This document shows positions 1 to 10,094 of a DNA stretch of 64,000 nt, piece after piece (the first letter of the stretch is position 1; each line of letters starts with the position of its first letter). The position numbers and the translations under genes are program-made. Source of the stretch: Callosobruchus maculatus (Eukaryota > Arthropoda > Insecta > Coleoptera > Chrysomelidae). A model generated the notes under the pieces. It saw nothing but the letters and a program-made list of their open reading frames with translations, did no database searches and was not told where the DNA came from. The DNA lies in the NCBI GenBank assembly GCA_951848785.1, contig CATOUR010000053.1, forward strand, positions 3,302,001-3,366,000. Direction: 5' to 3'.

Positions 1-1100
1 TCCAGAAAAATGAATGAACTCATTTCATTCATAAACTGCAGTTTGCATATCTTTATATTAATTATTTTCTCACAAAAACATGGTTTGCGTTTTCTTAAAA
101 GTTCATTCTAGATCAATATCGATCCAGATTTCAGAATAACTGTATATAGGGTGATTAACAAGAGCGTGAATTTAGTCAAAAATTTAAAATTGAAATTTAA
201 AAAATACGTCGACGTTACTCTAAAACTATTCTTATTCTTCAAGCTCATATTTTGCCAGTTCAGAAGTCTAAAAAATAAGTGTCAAAAAATAGTTACAACT
301 GAACCACTGCAAACAACTCCCACGTACGTATTATAACCCCTTTCTTAAAGTAAAAAAAGGACTAAAAATTAACTTGACATTGGAGCTGTTCCCGGAAGCA
401 GATTTTCATGCTTTGATAGGTGCCCCAGAGGTGACAGAAGCATCAGTAACATGTATCTCCAAGTACGTGTTCGTTTTATTGATGAGCCAGTGGAGAAGTA
501 TGGAATATATTTTGTATTGTACATTTCATATATGATGTATCAATGATTTTCTGTGTTATGTTATCTTATAACTGTTTCATATATTCCAAAAGTACTTACA
601 AAAACGAACGTTTCTTTCACAACGGTAATGTGATTTTGTTAGTCTTTTTGAAAGATCTACTTTGAACAATATGTTTGATGTTAAGTTTTGTACTTATATG
701 TTTTACTTACATTGTAAAAAGACATGGCCTTATCTGCTTAAAGCAAATAAACAGCATAATTTTTAAATATTATAAATGACAAGTAGGCATCTTAAAAAAT
801 ATTCGAATACACCAGAATTAGCGCAATCATTTTTTTCTGTATGTCTGATGTATCTAACCATTTGGGCCCCTTATTAAATTGAAGCCGAAAGCAGACAACG
901 CATGATACAAAGACTTTGCGATATAATAGCACACAGTATTAGACGAGTGATATTATTTATATAGCACGACTCTAATGATATCACTCCGATATCTCTTTCC
1001 CACACTCATTTTAGTTCAGAAAATATCACTTTCCCGCATTGACGCAAGTTGTGGCGTGGCTGCGCCTGGGAAGTAGGCCCCAGTAGGTGCTTTTGCCATC
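1..1100. other. AT-rich non-coding stretch
   Basis: I see no convincing gene here. The only part with coding flavour is a possible short exon near 351-462, listed separately. The rest is AT-rich sequence with short open frames of random length. Confidence 0.5.
351..462 (+). other. possible orphan exon, unknown gene
   Basis: A 112-bp stretch stays open in one frame. It contains the non-repetitive peptide LELFPEADFHALIGAPEVTE and runs into a good splice donor, GTACGT at 463. The upstream AG at 349-350 follows a short pyrimidine tract (CCCCTTTCTTAAAG), so it could be an acceptor. I do not recognise the peptide, and no neighbouring exon is visible. It may equally be an old transposon remnant or chance. 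Confidence 0.18.
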
Positions 1101-1104
1101 ACCG

Positions 1105-1560
1105 TATATCATCCCTCAGCCACCACTGCCTGCCTCCCATTCCCTGCCAAACCTTCCCAACCTTTTAACAAAGGCAAGTATGTAGGCCCAGCTTAGGGAG
1201 AGTAATTCCTTTGGCTGGGGTCTATCGGATCCAAAGACCTCGTATCTCAGCCCACAAAGAAACTCGCATCGCATTCCGCAAGGAAGTTGTAGGCTGTTTC
1301 ATCGGGATCTCCACAGCCCATACATAGGTAGTATTTTTCAATACCTAATAGTGATATATATCGCCTGAGCCTGCAGTGCCTCGTCAGTACACCCACAAGG
1401 TTTCTGATTGCCCATCGGCCTTGGTAAATACACTTTAAAATTATCTGGTATGTAAAATCAAACCGTCTTTCCTTATTTTTCGCAAAAGGGACATTAACTT
1501 GTGTGTTAAAATTGTAAATGTTATTTAAAAACTTTTTTTGGCCCATAACATTCTAAGAGC
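1105..1560 (-). pseudogene. 3' end of an RNase H-type LINE ORF2 (fragment)
   Basis: On the minus strand the frame at 1247-1546 ends in a peptide containing RNLVGVLTRHCRLRRY and CMGCGDPDETAYNFLAEC. This is the cysteine-rich tail (GxLTxHxxLRRH...CxxCxxxxETAxHxLxxC) that follows RNase H in R1/LOA/I-type non-LTR retrotransposons. The non-coding sequence down to about 1105 resembles the tail of the related relic at 22.6-23.9 kb, including a shared AGCAAAGGCAAGTA block. The RT and RNase H domains are absent, so this is a 5'-truncated dead copy. The N-terminal part of the frame looks unrelated and is probably flanking sequence. Confidence 0.6.
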
Positions 1561-1713
1561 ACTGAGTTCGTTCATTGAGTTTCTTAGAAACGTCTTAATC
1601 CTTTTTAGCAAGGATCGTTCTGCTTCGGATGTGGACATTCTTCGTCCAGATAGGATTCCCACCAAAAAAAATTCATGAGAAATGAACAAATGCGTTTGTC
1701 TTATCACATCCAC

Positions 1714-3030
1714 AAATCAAATTGTTTTTATTGTACATATTTCGATTGAACTTCCGTACTCGGCTATTTAACATCCGACGAACTAGACACATTTTGCGTT
1801 TTTCGAATATCTAAATGGGAAGCAGTCTTCCCAATTCCTTTATTTCAATTTTTTCCTCAATCGAGTAGGTGGAAAATGGCTTTAAAAAAAGATTGCTAAA
1901 ACTATTCATTTTGGCAATAGTCCCTCACTTATTACGAGTCACTACTAAATATTATTAAAAGAACTTTCACGTCGGGGCGCGAAACAGACAGCAGAAATTA
2001 ATCCGAATATTCCCAATCGACAACGACAACAAAATCTAGTCTTGGTGAGCCAGCAATTACCTGGCTCCTTTCCCTATTAAAATCGCGCTGTGTGCATAGC
2101 GTTAATACGACCTCATTTAATCTTTCGGCTGGATGTATTATAGCAAAATTGGAGCCGCTGACTGTTTGGCTCCCACACCGCACGCGTGCTTCCGTGGCAA
2201 TAGTCTGGGCGTGTTTGGCGAAAAATAATATATTGGATTTTTGTCAATGTTTAATTTTTGCTAGATATTTAAAAAAAATAGGATGCAATATAATATTTAA
2301 AAGTTAGGTACTCGATTTATTGTGGTGGTGCCATGGCTCCTTGGCTCCTTAAGGCGAGCCGCCACTACTTGAGCCTATTACGGGCTCCGGGCCAACAAAC
2401 TGTCCCCCGGTGCAGAGTGTGTCTATCGACTTCTTCATTATCAAGGACCGGGACCCGGGACCCAAATATTTCATCCTAACTCATCCATAAGGTTTTACGC
2501 ACTTGTTGGTGTGACTGAAAATTTGATGATTTTGTTTTTACCATTGATTATAAATACGTTAATCAATCTTTTTACTCAGTGATATATAATCCACTATGAT
2601 GCATTTCTTCCGTCTATTCGTGTGTATACGAATATTTTTTCAGATATCTTTAAAAAATATGTATTGTATACGAAATACATAATATGTGAATGACCTATGC
2701 ACCAAAGTATATTTGTACATCCAGTTTATAATTTTAATGAGTTAATAAACGAATGAATGCATTTCAATACAAGAACTGATTGAAAAATTGTTTTGGTGTT
2801 GAGTCACTGTTTGAACAACTCCCACTGTTTCCTTATAAACAAAACAGACATGGTCATGGTGACTAATGCCCTTTTAATGTCGTGCGTTATCATTTTGCTA
2901 AATTAAGGTGAGATATTCTTTAAGCGTACGCCGTTTATGAGTCGACACTTAAGCGGTTAATTAAGTGTTATGCATATTTTAAGGTAAGAATCCGAATCAA
3001 GAAATACTTTAAGGCCTTTAATGATTTAAG
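1714..3030. other. non-coding stretch
   Basis: No recognisable gene. A GC-richer patch at about 2,320-2,480 has short open frames but none that I can assign. One micro-palindrome (2,542-2,568) lies inside and is listed separately. Confidence 0.4.
2542..2568. repeat. micro-palindrome copy 1, 7-bp target duplication
   Basis: A 27-bp unit starts CATTGATTA and ends GTTAATCAATC, so its ends are inverted copies. It sits between perfect 7-bp direct repeats TTTTTAC (2,535-2,541 and 2,569-2,575). It belongs to the same set as the units at 21,962, 24,311, 25,460 and 53,113. Confidence 0.7.
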
Positions 3031-3034
3031 GACT

Positions 3035-3074
3035 AAATGGAACCTAGCCTCTAGGTAGAGGGTAGGTTCCATTT
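3035..3074. repeat. 40-bp hairpin
   Basis: An inverted repeat with 18-bp arms (AAATGGAACCTAGCCTCT and its complement, one mismatch) and a 4-base loop AGGT. It could fold as a stable cruciform or RNA hairpin. No open frame or promoter is attached to it, and no second copy was seen in the window. Confidence 0.6.
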
Positions 3075-3165
3075 ACTCGACCACGACCATCACTGAATTT
3101 TCATTTCGGAATAACTTTTAGGTGTAGAAAATAAACATCCAAACTGTCTCAGCCAACCTTTGGAG

Positions 3166-4255
3166 GTATTTTTTTTTATGGTCAGCCTCCCGCAAAGGCT
3201 GAAAGCCTATGGCGTTGTAGAAGTGCTGCGAGAGGATAAGTGTCGGTTCACGTTAGATTTGAAACGCTGCAGATTGTAGTCGCCGGGAAACAAATTCCCC
3301 GGCAGCTGATTCCACAGCGTCGAAGTTCTCAAAAAGAAGGAATGCTGGAGGAGACTGGTTCGGGGAGTAAGGACCTCGACCTGGTAAGGATGAGCTCGCA
3401 GAGCTTCTCTAGTGTTCCTGGTTCGGACGGCCTTTCGTGTTATTATCTGGGAGAGCTCACTCGAACATCTTCCGTGATAGAATCTGTAAAACAGGGATAT
3501 GTCAGCCACGCTCCTTCGATCTTCCAGGCTCTGTAGGTCCTTTGTGAGGTTAGGCATATCGATTAATCTAATTATTGTTCTTTTTTGGATAGTGCCCAGA
3601 AGCTTAAGAGGGTGCTTCGGAGCGCATCCCCACACATGGGAGCAATACTCCAGCGATGGTCGGATCTGTGCCTTGTAGAGCAGCAGCAGTTGCTCTGGTG
3701 TATACAACTTCCTACAGCGGAACAAAACTCCAAGCTTCTGGGATGCCGTTTTAGCAATACTGACGACCTGGTCGTGCCAGGACGTGTTATTGATGTTGAT
3801 CCCCAAAAGCTTGACGGAAGATGATTCGATTATGGGGTGGCCCTCCATTTCCACGGTTGGTAAGCCATCGCGAGACTTCTTTGTAAGTGTTGTTGCCTGA
3901 GTTTTTTGTACGTTGAACTGTACTTTATTTGCTAATCCCCACTCGACAATTGTTGTGATATCTGCGTTGATATGTGAGGCATGCTGCTGTCGCCGACGTA
4001 CCGTCTCCTGGGATGATAGTGGCTTGCCTGGTTCCTGTAGATTGGATTGGATGTTATTTCTAACAGCTCGTTGATGTACAGCAGAAACAGTGTAGGGGAT
4101 AGGACAGATCCCTCGGGAACACCGGCGTTTATTGAAAATACGTCTGATGAACAACCCTCGACTACAAGAAACAAAGATCGGTCGTTCAAAACGCTATTCA
4201 GCCACAATCTTCCTAACAGAAATGGTAGCCATAGAGTTGGGAGTCAGGCAGACCC
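3166..4255 (-). pseudogene. LINE family A, copy 1: RT C-terminal half, 5' truncated
   Basis: The minus strand encodes the palm-to-thumb part of a non-LTR reverse transcriptase. A frame from about 4,207 carries NAGVPEGSVLSPTLFLLYIN (RT motif B). The catalytic YADD box is decayed to YVGDS, followed by a frameshift into 4,154-3,207. That second frame has VKLLGININNTSWHDQV, LLYKAQIRPSLEYCSHVWG and a C-terminal LWNQLPGNLF, all typical of jockey/CR1-group thumbs. The catalytic change, the frameshift and the missing EN and finger domains show it is dead. The 3' end (TTATGGTCAGCCTCC...) is shared with copies at 33.6-35.1 and 60.8-61.3 kb, and all three are 5' truncated as expected for target-primed insertion. 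Confidence 0.8.
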
Positions 4256-4302
4256 GTAGCCAGGATTTCACCTCGGGGGGGCTCACTAGCTTTATCATCT
4301 GA

Positions 4303-4326
4303 CCTGCTGGGGGGGGGGGGGGGAAG
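4303..4326. repeat. poly-G tract
   Basis: A run of G close to a GTAGCCAGGATTT...GGGGGGGCTC motif. This resembles the ends of the G-rich TIR elements at 23.9 kb and 25.4 kb, so it may be the remains of one such element. Confidence 0.4.
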
Positions 4327-4662
4327 GGGTAGAAACCGAGAGCAGTCAGGTATCACCAACAACGTCCTACCTGAAGGACATCTTAGGCATGAGGAGTAGG
4401 ACGTGGTTGAGTATCACCATTTTTGACGAGCAAAAAAGGGGGTGGTTAGGTTTCCGTTTCCCAAACATCGTGGACGAGCAGTAAAGAACCGTCACCATTA
4501 CAGCAAAAAAAAGGTTTTGTGACTCCTACTCCCCAGGTAGTATACTGATATTGCCCCAATATTGATCCAATATTCCTTATACATTGGCCATTGATAGTTT
4601 CTCAATATTGGCGCAATAGAGAGATGTGGACTTTCTGATATATTGCTAGTTTTGCAATATAC

Positions 4663-5080
4663 AGGGTGTTCCGGTGATCATGTTACAAACTTCTAAGGTA
4701 GATAAAACACACGAAAATGAGAAAAAAAGTTCGTATAAACATGGGTCCGGAAACGCTTCCTCAGGGAGCTAGGGCCCTTTGAAGATGACCTTCAAAATCG
4801 ACTCTACGTTTTATAGCTTCGGTACTACTGCAGCTATCGCCACCAATTTTGAAACATGGAATGTAGTTGGTAGGTTCATCAATTTGAGCCTTCCGGATTT
4901 TGTCATGTTTAACCAGTGGCGTACAAACCAGGGGAGTATTTGGGTAAATTTGACCCTACTCCTCCAAGGCGTCAATTTCTTGCCATTTTTATATCTGATT
5001 ATGATTCTCCAATGCCTTTTACATATAAAAGGTACTCTTAGTAATAGTCGCTATCTGTCACCGTGCCATATTTAGTAAAA
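4663..5080 (+). mobile_element. mariner-like element remnant (left end)
   Basis: Begins TA|CAGGGTGTTCCGGTGATCAT, a typical Tc1/mariner TIR start after a TA. The following AT-rich sequence lacks a matching right TIR in place. No transposase frame is recognisable (the frame at 4,779-5,075 has no motif I know). Read as a truncated or non-autonomous copy. Confidence 0.45.
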
Positions 5081-5204
5081 TGTCTAATAAAATTTTATTC
5101 AAAAACACATTTATGTCGATGGTACAAAAAATGTGTGTAACATGAGTAAAAAGCATATCAATGAATATTTTGGATAAAAAGAATAAAAAAAAGTAGTTGA
5201 AGGG

Positions 5205-5281
5205 CTGGGTCTCGAACCAACACCACCCTCGAACACAGTGATTCGCTGTCGAACACTATACCACTAGGCCACCCAGCATCT
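5205..5281 (-). ncRNA. tRNA-like sequence with Pol III boxes, probably a tRNA relic or SINE head
   Basis: On the minus strand the sequence starts GCTGGGTGGCCTAGTGGTAT and ends GGTTCGAGACCCAGC. An A-box match (TGGCCTAGTGG) and a B-box match (GGTTCGAGACC) are about 40 bases apart. GCTGGGT and ACCCAGC can pair like an acceptor stem. A run of eight T follows shortly downstream, as expected of a Pol III terminator. The fold is imperfect: there is no U before the would-be anticodon, and the T-stem and acceptor overlap. A functional tRNA is therefore unlikely. Confidence 0.4.
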
Positions 5282-5284
5282 TGC

Positions 5285-6225
5285 GGAGCGGATCGCCTCA
5301 ACGAAACATATTTGATTAGGTACTTTGTTACTGAGATTTGCGATCTAATTTCAAACATTCAAAAAGATATTTATTTCGATCGTTGACCTCGTCTCGTGCT
5401 GCATACTTCATTCATCGCCTCTGTTGCAACAAATATACATTTTAGTTACAACTGTTACAAGTATTTTCACGAAGTACGTCACACGGGTTCGGGAGCTATC
5501 GGCGTGTTTTCGGAACTGGATTCAAAAACCCATTTTTATTTTGATATAACTTTTGAATTATTGCGAAAAAAAAAAGAAAACGAAAACAGTTTTGTTGTAA
5601 AACTTATATTTGATCTCTCCATTTATCACACAAAAAATTATTCAAAACCCTAATTTTTTGTCATCATCATTTTGGTAGAAGAAACAACTACTAATCGAAT
5701 ATACTGGTTTTGTGGAATCTGATTGAAGAAAATGCAATTTTTCACCCATTTAGGATGGAAAATCAGACTGGAAAACATACCAGATGGTTTATAATGGTCG
5801 ATTGTATATAAAGCATGTCATTTTTGACCCTTTTGAGGCAAACTTCAAGAGAAATCAATAATTCAGAGTAGTTTGACAGTTGCATGTTCCTGAATGGGCT
5901 GCTCTGATTGGTCAAAGCCTTTGTTAAAATGTGCCTGCTGATAAAATCGGGCTGTAGAATTTGAATGTGGAATAATATATAGGGTGTCTCATTTAAAAAA
6001 ATGCATGTTTGCATCACCACGTAGTTATGGATCACCCTGTATACATCTAAATATTTTCTGAGCATCTCCTCGGCTACAAATTTTATATACAACTTTTTTC
6101 GCTATCTTCTGCAGTAGTGGAGTTATCGACCGAGCCGGTACTAAAAACTCACCTTGTATGACGATAGAAGGGCGAATTTACTTGGTAAAAATGTTGACAA
6201 AATATTATTTTTAACGTGTAACATA
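5285..6225. other. non-coding stretch with mariner-type ends
   Basis: No gene seen. At about 5,980-6,040 an AGGGTGTCTCATTT sequence and an inverted ATCACCCTGTA lie only about 60 bp apart. They look like two mariner-type ends brought together by deletion or a very short MITE. Confidence 0.35.
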
Positions 6226-6294
6226 GTAGTAGTAGTGATGGGGAGGCGAAGCCAGGCAAGTAGGACTCCTTTGGCCCTTTTTGCCAAGCGTGTA
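6226..6294 (-). repeat. short retroposon / truncated LINE 3' end with (ACT)n tail
   Basis: GTAGTAGTAGTGATGGGGAG followed by GCGAAGCCAGGCAAGTAGG. Related copies lie at 14,862-14,911, 32,180-32,231 (opposite strand) and 37,375-37,437. Read on the minus strand, each ends in a CCTCCCCATCACTACTACT-like tail, which suggests a very short 5'-truncated retrotransposon 3' end. Confidence 0.55.
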
Positions 6295-6807
6295 ACATAA
6301 GATTGTTCAATAATTATCTGGTTATTGTCTTTCATCATGTTTTAGATTTTCATTTGTTTATTTTAAGTTAAAAAATACCTTTTTGAGTTAATATTTGATT
6401 CTAACCAAAATGTTCATAAGTAGATATTCACGTACAAATTTTTTGATTTTATTTTGTCGAATAAATATAAACTTTACTTAAATGTCGTACTTATAAATTA
6501 TCTCAAGTTATTAACTAATACTTCATGATGGCAAAGTCATTCAAAGTCACAGTTTTTCAGTTTCCAGCTGGGTGAAATCTTGCCACTCAATTTTGAAGCA
6601 GAAATCTTCAACCGATTGAGCTGATATTTTGTATAAAAGTTTAGTTTGGATGACAATACACGATCAGCTGCGTGACGTCGTTCTAAATCCAATAGTGGAA
6701 TAGTTATTTCATGCACGTTGACAATATGGGTGTCCAATTTATATGAGAACGCCCAGCAGATGGTAAGGGGAATGACAATCAATGAGAGGGATGTCATTTG
6801 TAGTTAA
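6295..6807. other. non-coding stretch with a diverged 122-bp satellite unit
   Basis: No gene seen. At about 6,660-6,745 GTGACGTCGTTCTAAATCC, GAATAGTTATTTCATGCAC and AATATGGGTGTCCAA match parts of the 122-bp tandem unit found at 7.6 and 13.8-14.1 kb. Confidence 0.4.
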
Positions 6808-7575
6808 ACGATGGATTTTGTTGTAAGGGTTTGGGGAAAATATAATATTCACAGTCGGTGAGTTGTTTTATCACTGCATGAACCTTACGACCTGAGAGAA
6901 GAGCGTCCTTGCATTTGGCGCCCAACTAGAGGCTCGCGGTGTGAGCAAGAATTTGGCAGCAGTGACAGGGGATTCTGGATCGAATTGTACGAGTTCCGTT
7001 ATACAACCTACGCAGTGATCATCGCCAGGTTGTATCGACGACGGCGACGACATCAACATGAGGTTAGGGGGAAGTTAACGAACCGCTGGTGCAGCTAGCA
7101 GCCACGGATGGTGAACCGGACAGCCGGTGTGTCGCGGTGCAGGAGGTACATGAATGACTGTATCGAATACTGGTGAAGAAGCGCTAGACTGACGCGGTGT
7201 GAGTGGTAAAGAAGATCTGCGGTAAGGATTTTCCAATAATAAGTTATAAAGGAATGTTTGGGGTACTGGACTGACTTTGGGAAAGTAATAGGGATAAACG
7301 CGTGTTGTTATTACGCGTTAGTACGGAATTACCAACACAGTTTCAAGGTTATGCCTAGAGTAGCTCTATATTTTTAGTTTAGTTTAAGGTTTTCGTTATG
7401 TCGAATAAAAGGAAATCTGCCAAAATGAGTGAAATGGATGATAGCGCAAATTCTGAATTACAAACTATCGTTCAAATGATGGCAAATAATATGTCATTTT
7501 TAGATATACGATGGATTTTGTTGTAAGAGTTTGGGGAAAATATACTATTCAAAGTCGGTGAATTGTTTTATTACG
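6808..7575 (+). mobile_element. LTR-retrotransposon remnant
   Basis: Two direct repeats of about 65 bp (6,808-6,872 and 7,509-7,575; both contain GATGGATTTTGTTGTAAG and TTTGGGGAAAATATA) flank a piece of internal sequence. Shortly after the first is TTTGGCGCCCAAC at about 6,915, which resembles an LTR-element primer-binding site. A start codon at 7,398 opens a short gag-like frame (starts MSNKRKSAKMSEMDD), which runs straight into the second repeat. I read this as a largely deleted element: partial LTR, leader, first codons of gag, partial LTR. There is no pol, and the full LTR boundaries are not visible. Confidence 0.4.
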
Positions 7576-7674
7576 ATCTTTGCACAATGCACGGACTTGT
7601 TGAGTAACTCGAAAAATAATGTGACGTCATTCTAAACCAAATAAAGCGGACCGTCCAAGATGGCGAAATAGTTA
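7576..7674. repeat. 122-bp tandem repeat, left part of the array
   Basis: Contains AATGTGACGTCATTCTAAA and CCAAGATGGCGAAATAGTTA. The array is cut at 7,674 by the family a element and resumes at 13,821. Joining across the insertion keeps the roughly 122-bp spacing of the GTGACGTCAT landmark. Confidence 0.7.
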
Positions 7675-9232
7675 CCCACATAGCACTGGATATTCTATGA
7701 ATACTCTTTAAATCTCCTATATGTTCCATGAATATTCAGTAGAATCATAGAATATTCGTTATTTCTCTTGATTATTCTGGATTATTAACGTAATATTCTT
7801 TATAGAATATTATTATTTTATCCACTTAGGATAATCAGTGATTATTCGTTAAATGTCTGAATTATTCCAGAATATACCAGTAATATTCTTCGTAGAATAT
7901 TAATTTAATAATCTACTAAGAACAAGATGTAGCTATTTTCTGACGAACGTTTAGTAATATTTATAATAGAAATATCTGTATATAGGCAAATATTCAATAT
8001 GAGGTATTATTAATTTATATTTTTACGTTTAGTAGTGAATTAAAAAACCTTCATTCGTTTTGCGTTCATCCTACATATACCTAATAAGTATTATGTGCAA
8101 TTTTCAAAAGTTTATTAGTCATTATCCATTGCCAGCAATACAGATACGGCATCCACCATCGATGGCATCCACCGACGATAAAGTGACAGCATCTTATGCT
8201 GATGTATGTATTTGGTGTCGTCAGTTGTCAATCTTGTCTGGTTGTCACTCGCTTCAAGTGTTCTGTGTTCTGTCATTCTGTGCTTCAACATGTGGATGTC
8301 GGCATTTTAGCAATTCACGAATTCACGAGTTTTATTCCTGAAAGGCCTGCATTTATACCCCATTTTGTACAATAAAGTTACTGGTTGTATCAAGTGTGTG
8401 GCAGTGTTCCAAATTATGGTCACCTACTATGGTGTAAGGTTCATTACATAATGTGAGTAAAATATTGAGGTTAAATGCAACAAGTTTACACAACAGTTTA
8501 CACGTTTACACTGTATTTAGGCATCTGGACTGAGATGTCTAACCACTTAACTTTTGTGACCATCTGCCACTAGTAGGTGCCATTATTTTTGGAACAGTAT
8601 CCATAATTCCCTAAAAATGTTTCGTATATGAGGTAATCTAGACAAAATATTCCTAGAATATTCAAAAGCATTCTACCACGATTGTTCATGTAATATCCGT
8701 GCGGAATATTCGGCGGAATATTCTAGGAATATAGCGTGTTTTTCCCATTTCGAACGTTTACAGAATATTCTGTAAATATTCCAATTATCCACAGAATTTT
8801 CCGAGAATATTCATAATATCTGTAGTGAATGTGAACAGAATCTGGTATATACATCAGTTGAAGTGAACAGTCGCTATTACTATTGTTCCACAAGAAATCC
8901 AGTTTAACCACTAGTGAAATACACAACAGCTAATTGAAAAATATTGTGGTGATATAGTTTGTTACGCTGAATGGAACTGTGAAAAAATCTTTGATTTATC
9001 TGGAGAAACAAGTGAGTTTTTGAAATTAATTTACCTCCTACCAAATTACGGATGTTAATGTCGATATAATCCTTGAAGGCAGAGGCGTACTATCCATACT
9101 AGGATTTGAACGGGGATAGTCAAGCGATAATATTTTGTCGCTGCATCTTGTACTTGGTCACTTTGCAGTGATACTTGAAAGATAACGGAGACGCAATATT
9201 CGTTAAGACACAGTATCGTCCTTACTATAATC

Positions 9233-10093
9233 ATGGTATCTTCTTCAATAACGAATGAAGATATTTTCAAATTGATAAAAGAAACAAACACACAAATGAA
9301 AGCTGAGATTGAACAATTAAATAAGAACGTCACACAAATAAAAATTGAGTTAGAGAAGGTAAATTTAAAATATAAAGATATTGCAGAAGAAAACATAACA
9401 TTGAAAAATAAAGTACAAAATTTAGAACAAAAATTAAAGAAATACAATATTGTGATATATGGTGTCACAGAAACAGAAGAAACTGCTGTTAGCCAGACGG
9501 TTAGCTTCATCAACAACCAGTTAAAGGTAAAAGTAGGTGAAGAAAAGATAAGAGATGCTTACCGTATAGGACGAAAGCAGGAAGGGCAGTTAAAAGTCAG
9601 GCCACTTGTAGTCGAATTTCTTAACTATAGCACTAAGCAAAGTGTGATAATAAGTGCAAAGAAGTTACCTCGAGGTTGTGGTTTCTATATAACTAATGAT
9701 TATACACAGGAAGAGTACAATAAAAGAAAAGTCTTATATACACACTTACGGAAAGCTAGGGAAGCTCACAATTCTGCTTATATAAAAAATAATATATTAT
9801 ACGTGAATGGTGGCCAATATTCCTACGAGGACTTAGAAAACGATACAACTGAAGAAGACGACGCAATATTTGGAGAAAACCAAGAAGGAGCTCAACATAA
9901 AGAAATAAGACATAATATCCACCCATTACCCAAGAATACGCTTGAGACCAAGAAAAGGGAAGAAAGAATTTCTGAAGATCAACGATATTCAAAAACAAAG
10001 GGTTCTACGCAGAAAGGTTCATCTACGATAAGTTCTCTGCTACGAAATACTCCGCCAAGGTTGAGAAGTAATTCTAGTTCCGCCAAGGTCTAA
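9233..10093 (+). CDS. LINE ORF1 protein (coiled coil + RRM-like RNA-binding)
   Basis: 286 residues. Residues 8-70 are rich in K, E, Q and N with a heptad-like pattern and form a likely coiled coil for trimerisation. Residues about 71-150 (YNIVIYGVTE, IRDAYRIGRK, RPLVVEFLN) resemble the RRM-like domain of L1/CR1-type ORF1 proteins. Residues 150-195 (GFYITNDYTQEEYNKRKVLY, AYIKNNILYVNG) match the C-terminal domain that follows it. The tail is basic and Ser/Thr-rich. In this family ORF1 coats the element RNA and acts as a chaperone in the cytoplasmic RNP. The start at 9,233 is the first ATG of the frame, and the stop is one base before the ORF2 start. This is the insertion's own gene, not a host gene. 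Confidence 0.85.
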   Translation: MVSSSITNEDIFKLIKETNTQMKAEIEQLNKNVTQIKIELEKVNLKYKDIAEENITLKNKVQNLEQKLKKYNIVIYGVTETEETAVSQTVSFINNQLKVKVGEEKIRDAYRIGRKQEGQLKVRPLVVEFLNYSTKQSVIISAKKLPRGCGFYITNDYTQEEYNKRKVLYTHLRKAREAHNSAYIKNNILYVNGGQYSYEDLENDTTEEDDAIFGENQEGAQHKEIRHNIHPLPKNTLETKKREERISEDQRYSKTKGSTQKGSSTISSLLRNTPPRLRSNSSSAKV

Positions 10094-10094
10094 A

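Noticed and set aside
8060..8341. Transposase gene in family a
   Set aside because: The frames in copies 1 and 2 (93 and 89 codons) show no transposase motif and the start differs between copies; kept only as an unassigned open frame.
9055..9516. 153-codon minus-strand ORF
   Set aside because: It is the antisense shadow of LINE ORF1; the hydrophobic sequence mirrors the Lys/Glu-rich coiled coil.
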